From CAYFMP01 sp964344215 (GTDB taxonomy: Bacteria; Pseudomonadota; Alphaproteobacteria; Rhodospirillales; Casp-alpha2): DNA of 46,019 nucleotides. Where the stretch lies: positions 1-46,019 of the forward strand of contig CAYFMP010000027.1 of NCBI GenBank assembly GCA_964344215.1. The letters run 5' to 3'. A program made the position numbers and the translations under genes. This document shows positions 42,576-46,019 of this stretch, piece after piece; position 1 is the first letter of the stretch, and the number at the start of each line of letters is the position of its first letter. The notes below the pieces were generated by a model that was given only the letters and a program-made list of their open reading frames with translations, did not search any database and was not told the origin of the DNA.

Positions 42576-43571
42576 TCAGTTGACGATATTGACATGCTTT
42601 GGCGCGCTGTCCGTGCGACCATCGGGGCTTATCTGATACCCGGTGAGGCCGCTCAACATGGCCTCCGTGAACCAGCCGCCCTCGACGGCGGCGGCGCCCG
42701 GAACCGAGGCCGGGTTCCTGGCCGGCTCGTCGCTTGCAAAGAGGGAGCCCGGATTGGCGCGATAGGCGGCGGCCGCCGTCTCGAGGCGCTGCTTACGCAC
42801 GGCCAGGGCGCGGGCAATGCGGCGATCGGCCTCGGCCAGAATCTCGTCGCCGCTGGGGTTGTCCGAAAACGCTTCGAGCGGTGCGGTCGCCGGTGCTGCC
42901 GGCGCCGGATTCGATGCCGTCGCCGCAGCGGAGTTCTGTCGACCGGCAGCGGCGGTGGACTGCAGGGTTTCGGCCGCCCACGCCGATACCGGATCGAACG
43001 CCATGGCCCGGCTCGGTTGAGAGGGCCGGCCGCCTTGTCTTTGGGCCAGCTCGCTGCGGTAGGCGAGTTCGGCCCGGGCCCAGGCGGTGACAGGGTCCTC
43101 GGCGTCGGTCCCCGCCGCGTTCGGCGTCCGGCTGGTGATGCCGAGGGTCAGGGCGTCGTCCTCGACCTCGGCTTGCGCCGTCTTGGTGACGGGTGCGTCG
43201 TCGTCGGTGAAGTAGGCGACCATGTGCTCGCCCATGTCTTTTCCCGTGGTTTCCTCGATGACGACATTAGCGACGGCGACGGCGGCGCCGATCGGGCCGA
43301 AGTAAAGGGTGCTTCCGGCAACCCGTGAGGCGGGATCTAGGGTGTCGCCGGTGAGCTCCCGGTACATGGTGCCGACGAGCGGTATATGATGGAGCGGGTT
43401 GACGATGTCGATCAGGTCGAAAAACGTCAGTCCGTCCTCGCCAAAAGGCTGAAATCCGCCTTCGGGGCTCTCATCCGTGGTCAATGCCAATGCGTCGTCG
43501 GTTCCGGCCGACACCGCGGTGCGCTCGACGGCAGTCCGCCATGGGGTTTCCGTGGGTACGATTGAGGTCAT
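42576..43571 (-). CDS. Conserved protein of unknown function, 331 aa
   Basis: A 331-residue protein I cannot name. Residues 40-110 form the conserved part: GLTFFDLIDIVNPLHHIPLVGTMYRELTGD, then a Gly/Ala/Val stretch (GSTLYFGPIGAAVAVANVVIEETTGKDMGEH) that may associate with membrane. Residues 130-330 are low-complexity, Ala/Pro/Ser-rich and probably disordered. I recall similar cores in other Rhodospirillales proteins. It stands alone between the transpeptidase and ribA, about 35 bases upstream of the former, so they may share a transcript. The 176-base gap to ribA (43572-43747) shows nothing recognisable. Confidence 0.75.
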   Translation of the reverse strand: MTSIVPTETPWRTAVERTAVSAGTDDALALTTDESPEGGFQPFGEDGLTFFDLIDIVNPLHHIPLVGTMYRELTGDTLDPASRVAGSTLYFGPIGAAVAVANVVIEETTGKDMGEHMVAYFTDDDAPVTKTAQAEVEDDALTLGITSRTPNAAGTDAEDPVTAWARAELAYRSELAQRQGGRPSQPSRAMAFDPVSAWAAETLQSTAAAGRQNSAAATASNPAPAAPATAPLEAFSDNPSGDEILAEADRRIARALAVRKQRLETAAAAYRANPGSLFASDEPARNPASVPGAAAVEGGWFTEAMLSGLTGYQISPDGRTDSAPKHVNIVN

Positions 43572-43747
43572 TTGATCTGTTTCCCGTTCTAGAGTTTAGG
43601 GAAGCCCACGCAAGCGCCATGCCAGATAAAAATAACGGAAAATCAGTTGGTTAGGCGGCCTCAATAAGAGTCGCAACAGGGATTCTTCGGTAATTTCTGC
43701 CGACTCGGGCCGATTCGGAGGAGTGTCCGGGACGACGCCGCCCACGA

Positions 43748-44896
43748 TCAGAATATGTGGCCGCCGCGCGCCGCCTTGGTACGAAGGTAGGTCTCGTTGT
43801 GCTTGTTGGCCGGAAACCGGTGGGGAACGCGCTCTTCGACGACAATTCCGCAGTGCGCCAACGCCGCGACCTTGGTGGGGTTGTTGGTCATCAGGCGCAC
43901 CCGGTCGAACCCCAACTGACGCAGCATGCGGGCGGCAGGCAGGTAGATTCGTTCATCGGCATCGAAGCCCAACTGCTCGTTGGCGTCCATCGTGTCGAAG
44001 CCGCGATCCTGCAGCTCATAGGCGCGGAGTTTGTTGACCAGGCCGATGCCGCGGCCTTCCTGGGCCAAGTAGAGCAGGATCCCTTCGCCGGTGGCCGATA
44101 TCTCGCGGATGGCGCCCTGCAGCTGGTCGCCGCAATCGCATCGCAAGCTGCCCAACAGGTCGCCCGTGAAGCATTCCGAGTGAAGACGGGTCAAGACCGC
44201 CTGTTCCGGCTGCGGATCGCCGATCAGAATGGCCAGGTGCTCGAGGCCGCCGTCGAGAGGGCGAAAGGCGATGATTCGCGTATTTGGCGCGTCCGGCAGC
44301 GGCACACGTGCTTCGCTGACGGCGCGCAGCGTCTTCGCCGCCGTACTTTCGTACTGGAAAACGTCGCCGGCATCGACGCTCAGGAGATCATGGCGGGCGG
44401 CCCAGGCGGCGACGTCATCCGAATCCGGGTCGGCCAACGTCGCCGTGACGGCGGAAGGAAGCAGCCGGGCGAGCTTGGTCAAAGCGACCGCTGCGCTTTC
44501 GCTGTCGTAAGTCGGCGTTTCCTTGACCTCGAAATTGAGCGCGCTGATATCGCACTCGGCCAGCGGATCGGCAACGCTGCGCGCGATATCGGCGGTAAAT
44601 TCGCCCTCGGTGGTAATGGTAACGACCTTGCCGGCGGTTTCGGCGAGACCGAGAACAGCGGCGCGGCGGGCGCTGATCGAGAGCGCGGGGCTGCTCCGGC
44701 TCAGTCTCGACAGCTCGGCCAGCCCTTCGGCGGTTACCGCCTCGGCGGCTTGAACCAGGACGGCAGTGCCGCCGGCTCCCAGCACGACCACGATCCGGCC
44801 CCGGCGAAGTTCGGAAATGGCGCGGTCGACCGCCAGCAGGGTGACGGGCTCCCGCGACGCCGGAATGGAGATCAACTCGAAAGGTCTATTGCCCAT
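43748..44896 (-). CDS. ribA: GTP cyclohydrolase II with degenerate N-terminal domain
   Basis: A 382-residue enzyme opening GTP to the pyrimidine precursor of riboflavin. The C-terminal 200 residues are a complete RibA: zinc ligands in HSECFTGDLLGSLRCDCGDQL, YLAQEGRGIGLVNKLRAYELQD, and TNNPTKVAAL. The N-terminal 180 residues resemble the DHBP synthase (RibB) half of RibBA fusions but lack its acidic metal-binding motifs, so that activity is probably lost. Such RibA proteins of about 370-390 residues are usual in alphaproteobacteria. No FMN riboswitch is apparent upstream. Confidence 0.94.
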   Translation of the reverse strand: MGNRPFELISIPASREPVTLLAVDRAISELRRGRIVVVLGAGGTAVLVQAAEAVTAEGLAELSRLSRSSPALSISARRAAVLGLAETAGKVVTITTEGEFTADIARSVADPLAECDISALNFEVKETPTYDSESAAVALTKLARLLPSAVTATLADPDSDDVAAWAARHDLLSVDAGDVFQYESTAAKTLRAVSEARVPLPDAPNTRIIAFRPLDGGLEHLAILIGDPQPEQAVLTRLHSECFTGDLLGSLRCDCGDQLQGAIREISATGEGILLYLAQEGRGIGLVNKLRAYELQDRGFDTMDANEQLGFDADERIYLPAARMLRQLGFDRVRLMTNNPTKVAALAHCGIVVEERVPHRFPANKHNETYLRTKAARGGHIF

Positions 44897-45025
44897 TTTA
44901 TCGGTTCGAAATCGCCGCCACGCCGCAACGGCGGCTTTAAATATACGAAAATGATTCTTGGCTCTATACTAGCTACACGAGTTCACCGGAAAGATAAATC
45001 CAGACTTCAAACTAACGGCCAAACA

Positions 45026-45715
45026 ATGATGACCGGAAAACAGATCCTTATTGTCGATGACGATGCGACCCTGCTCCAGATGCTCAGCGAACAACTCCAA
45101 CTGCACGAGGAATTCGTTACCGTCGGCGCGGAATCGGGCGCCCAGGCCTTGGAGCTCGCCAAGGAAGACTATTTCGACGTGATCATTCTGGATGTCGGCC
45201 TACCGGACATTGACGGTCGCGAGGTGTGCCGTTTGATGCGCCGCAACGGTGTCACCTCACCGATCATCATGTTGACCGGTGCCGATACCGACGCCGATAC
45301 GATTCTCGGTCTCGATGCCGGCGCCAACGACTATGTGACCAAGCCGTTTCGCATCGGTGTCCTGCTGGCCCGGTTGCGGGCCCACATCCGCCAGCACGAA
45401 CGCAGCGACGACGCGGTCTTTACCATCGGCCCTTATACGTTTCAACCGGCCAACAAGGTCCTCATCGACAACGAAGACGACAGAAAAGTCCGCCTGACGG
45501 ACAAGGAAACGGCAATTCTGAAGTATCTCTATCGGGCCGGAGACAAGACGGTCGGCCGGGACGTCCTCCTCGACGAGGTCTGGGGATACAATGCCGGCGT
45601 TACCACCCACACGCTGGAAACGCACGTCTACCGGTTGCGCCAAAAGATCGAGCCGGACCCTTCCAACGCCGAGATTCTGGTTACCGAACCCGGCGGCTAC
45701 CGCCTGGTACCCTGA
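45026..45715 (+). CDS. OmpR/PhoB-family response regulator
   Basis: A 229-residue two-component regulator. Receiver (5-120): acidic DDD at 11-13, phospho-acceptor Asp56 in VIILDVGLPD, Thr84 and Lys106 in VTKPF. The C-terminal winged helix (about 130-228) includes VRLTDKETAILKYLYRAGDKTVGRDVLLDEVWGY and THTLETHVYRLRQKIE. No histidine kinase is adjacent, so the partner is elsewhere or the gene is an orphan. Upstream in-frame sequence is ribA antiframe. The start is one of two tandem ATGs at 45026; a TATACT at 44965-44970 may be its -10. Confidence 0.95.
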   Translation: MMTGKQILIVDDDATLLQMLSEQLQLHEEFVTVGAESGAQALELAKEDYFDVIILDVGLPDIDGREVCRLMRRNGVTSPIIMLTGADTDADTILGLDAGANDYVTKPFRIGVLLARLRAHIRQHERSDDAVFTIGPYTFQPANKVLIDNEDDRKVRLTDKETAILKYLYRAGDKTVGRDVLLDEVWGYNAGVTTHTLETHVYRLRQKIEPDPSNAEILVTEPGGYRLVP

Positions 45716-45723
45716 TCACCCCG

Positions 45724-45756
45724 AAAAAAGCGCCCGGCAAGGGGGAAGCCGGGCGC
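45724..45756 (-). terminator. Strong rho-independent terminator (minus strand)
   Basis: GCGCCCGGC (45730-45738) pairs with GCCGGGCGC (45748-45756); on the minus strand six T residues follow (45724-45729). The T-run exists only in that direction, so it does not serve the response-regulator gene that ends at 45715. It must end an RNA coming from the right. Confidence 0.85.
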
Positions 45757-45845
45757 CTCGACCCCAGGGGGGTCAACGGATGGTGGGGGGACCATCCTTA
45801 GAGAACCGACGGGCATTACGGCCCGCCAGTCCGGTACTCTTAGAT
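45724..45845 (-). ncRNA. Candidate structured small RNA with C-rich loops
   Basis: Read on the minus strand, four hairpins follow each other. First, an outer stem of 9 positions with one mismatch (45800-45808 with 45832-45840) enclosing a 5-bp stem (45810-45814 with 45821-45825). Second, a perfect 7-bp stem (45778-45784, 45791-45797) with loop CCCCCC. Third, a 6-bp stem (45760-45765, 45769-45774) with a C-rich loop. Fourth, a 9-bp terminator stem with loop TTCCCCCTT and six T residues. C-rich loops that can pair with ribosome-binding sites are known in alphaproteobacterial trans-acting sRNAs. No promoter was identified, and the 5' end is approximate. I see no protein-like ORF here. Confidence 0.45.
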
Positions 45846-45905
45846 ATGGGGATGGGCCGAGCCGATTGCCAGCCTTCAGCTCAGGCAGGACCGCCGCACC
45901 GGCGC

Positions 45906-45964
45906 TAGAGCAATATCCGATCGAATTAAACCTGAATGGTTCAATTCGATCGGATATTGCTCTA
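45906..45964. repeat. Long intergenic palindrome, copy 1
   Basis: A 22-bp perfect inverted repeat (45906-45927 with 45943-45964), one mismatched position and a further 4-bp stem around loop TGAAT. The arms begin TAGAGC and contain ATCCGATCG. A run of five T residues follows on the plus strand, so it may also terminate transcription from the response regulator. It resembles the palindromic, REP-like intergenic elements common in alphaproteobacteria. Confidence 0.8.
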
Positions 45965-45977
45965 TTTTTCAATGAAT

Positions 45978-46019
45978 TAGAGCGGTGTAATCCGATCGGA
46001 TCGAACCGTTCACCGATTC
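45978..46019. repeat. Related palindrome, copy 2, cut by the window edge
   Basis: Starts TAGAGC like copy 1, then contains the 12-bp palindrome ATCCGATCGGAT (45990-46001). Its right arm would lie beyond the window. The shared start and core suggest the same repeat family as copy 1, 13 bases away. Confidence 0.55.

Noticed and set aside
43757..45025. Plus-strand open frame continuous with the response regulator
   Set aside because: The upstream 420 codons are antisense to ribA; the receiver domain begins at the ATG pair at 45026.
45697..45972. Minus-strand open frame of 91 codons across the right-end tail
   Set aside because: It runs through a terminator and stacked hairpins, has no ribosome site and does not look like a protein. 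The RNA interpretation fits better.
1..46019. tRNA, rRNA, CRISPR arrays, insertion sequences and prophage genes
   Set aside because: No cloverleaf-like segment, regularly spaced direct repeat array, transposase or phage protein was recognised on either strand by reading; a covariance-model scan would settle tRNAs.

Overview
The window is a 46-kb piece of the chromosome of a GC-rich alphaproteobacterium, most likely of the Rhodospirillales type. This rests on gene order: the his-hslVU block, the dnaQ-coaE-aroE-maf-ppsR / hemE-hemH-hemJ-rho block, and the mnmE-mnmG-rsmG-parA-parB / holA-lptE-leuS block are all arranged as in alphaproteobacterial chromosomes around the replication origin. Two perfect 16-bp parS palindromes next to parAB, and a gap with DnaA-box-like sites between ppsR and hemE, support an origin-proximal location.

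Layout. 1-1.3 kb: a visibly AT-richer accessory tip with two divergent small genes of unknown function, one looking like a duplicated MraZ/AbrB-type fold. 1.3-7.7 kb (minus strand): a histidine operon hisB-DUF2628-hisH-hisA-hisF-hisE followed by a HIT protein and an orphan RTX protein; hisB carries an in-frame XRE helix-turn-helix domain at its N terminus. 7.9-9.7 kb (plus): the HslV-HslU protease. 9.9-15.8 kb (minus): Tim44-like protein, MltA, the LutA-LutB-LutC lactate-oxidation proteins, Smr protein and an XRE regulator; lutB and lutC are separated by three 35-bp tandem repeats that form a chain of overlapping 12-codon ORFs. 16-17.2 kb (plus): fxsA and secB, ending at a clear shared terminator. 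17.25-20.9 kb (minus): dnaQ, coaE, aroE, maf, ppsR. 20.9-21.34 kb: candidate oriC. 21.3-25.4 kb (plus): hemE-hemH-hemJ (late haem synthesis) and rho. 25.5-29.1 kb (minus): quinone oxidoreductase, O6-alkylguanine-DNA methyltransferase, DUF255 thioredoxin-fold protein. 29.2-35.7 kb (plus): DUF6489, a 2Fe-2S ferredoxin-like protein, mnmE, parS, mnmG, parS/rsmG, parA, parB. 35.8-41.2 kb (minus): holA, lptE, leuS, a DUF3576 lipoprotein, a ThiE-like protein. 41.4-46 kb: yggS-type PLP protein, an L,D-transpeptidase, an unknown 331-residue protein, ribA, an OmpR-type response regulator, then a non-coding tail holding a candidate minus-strand small RNA and palindromic repeats.

The genes are mostly core housekeeping: amino-acid, haem, riboflavin and CoA synthesis, protein quality control, chromosome segregation, tRNA modification and envelope assembly. 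The parts that are not ordinary are the lutB-lutC micro-ORF chain, the HTH-HisB fusion with its own operator-like palindromes, the C-rich-loop RNA at the right end, and the accessory left tip. I saw no tRNA, rRNA, CRISPR array, transposase or phage gene.
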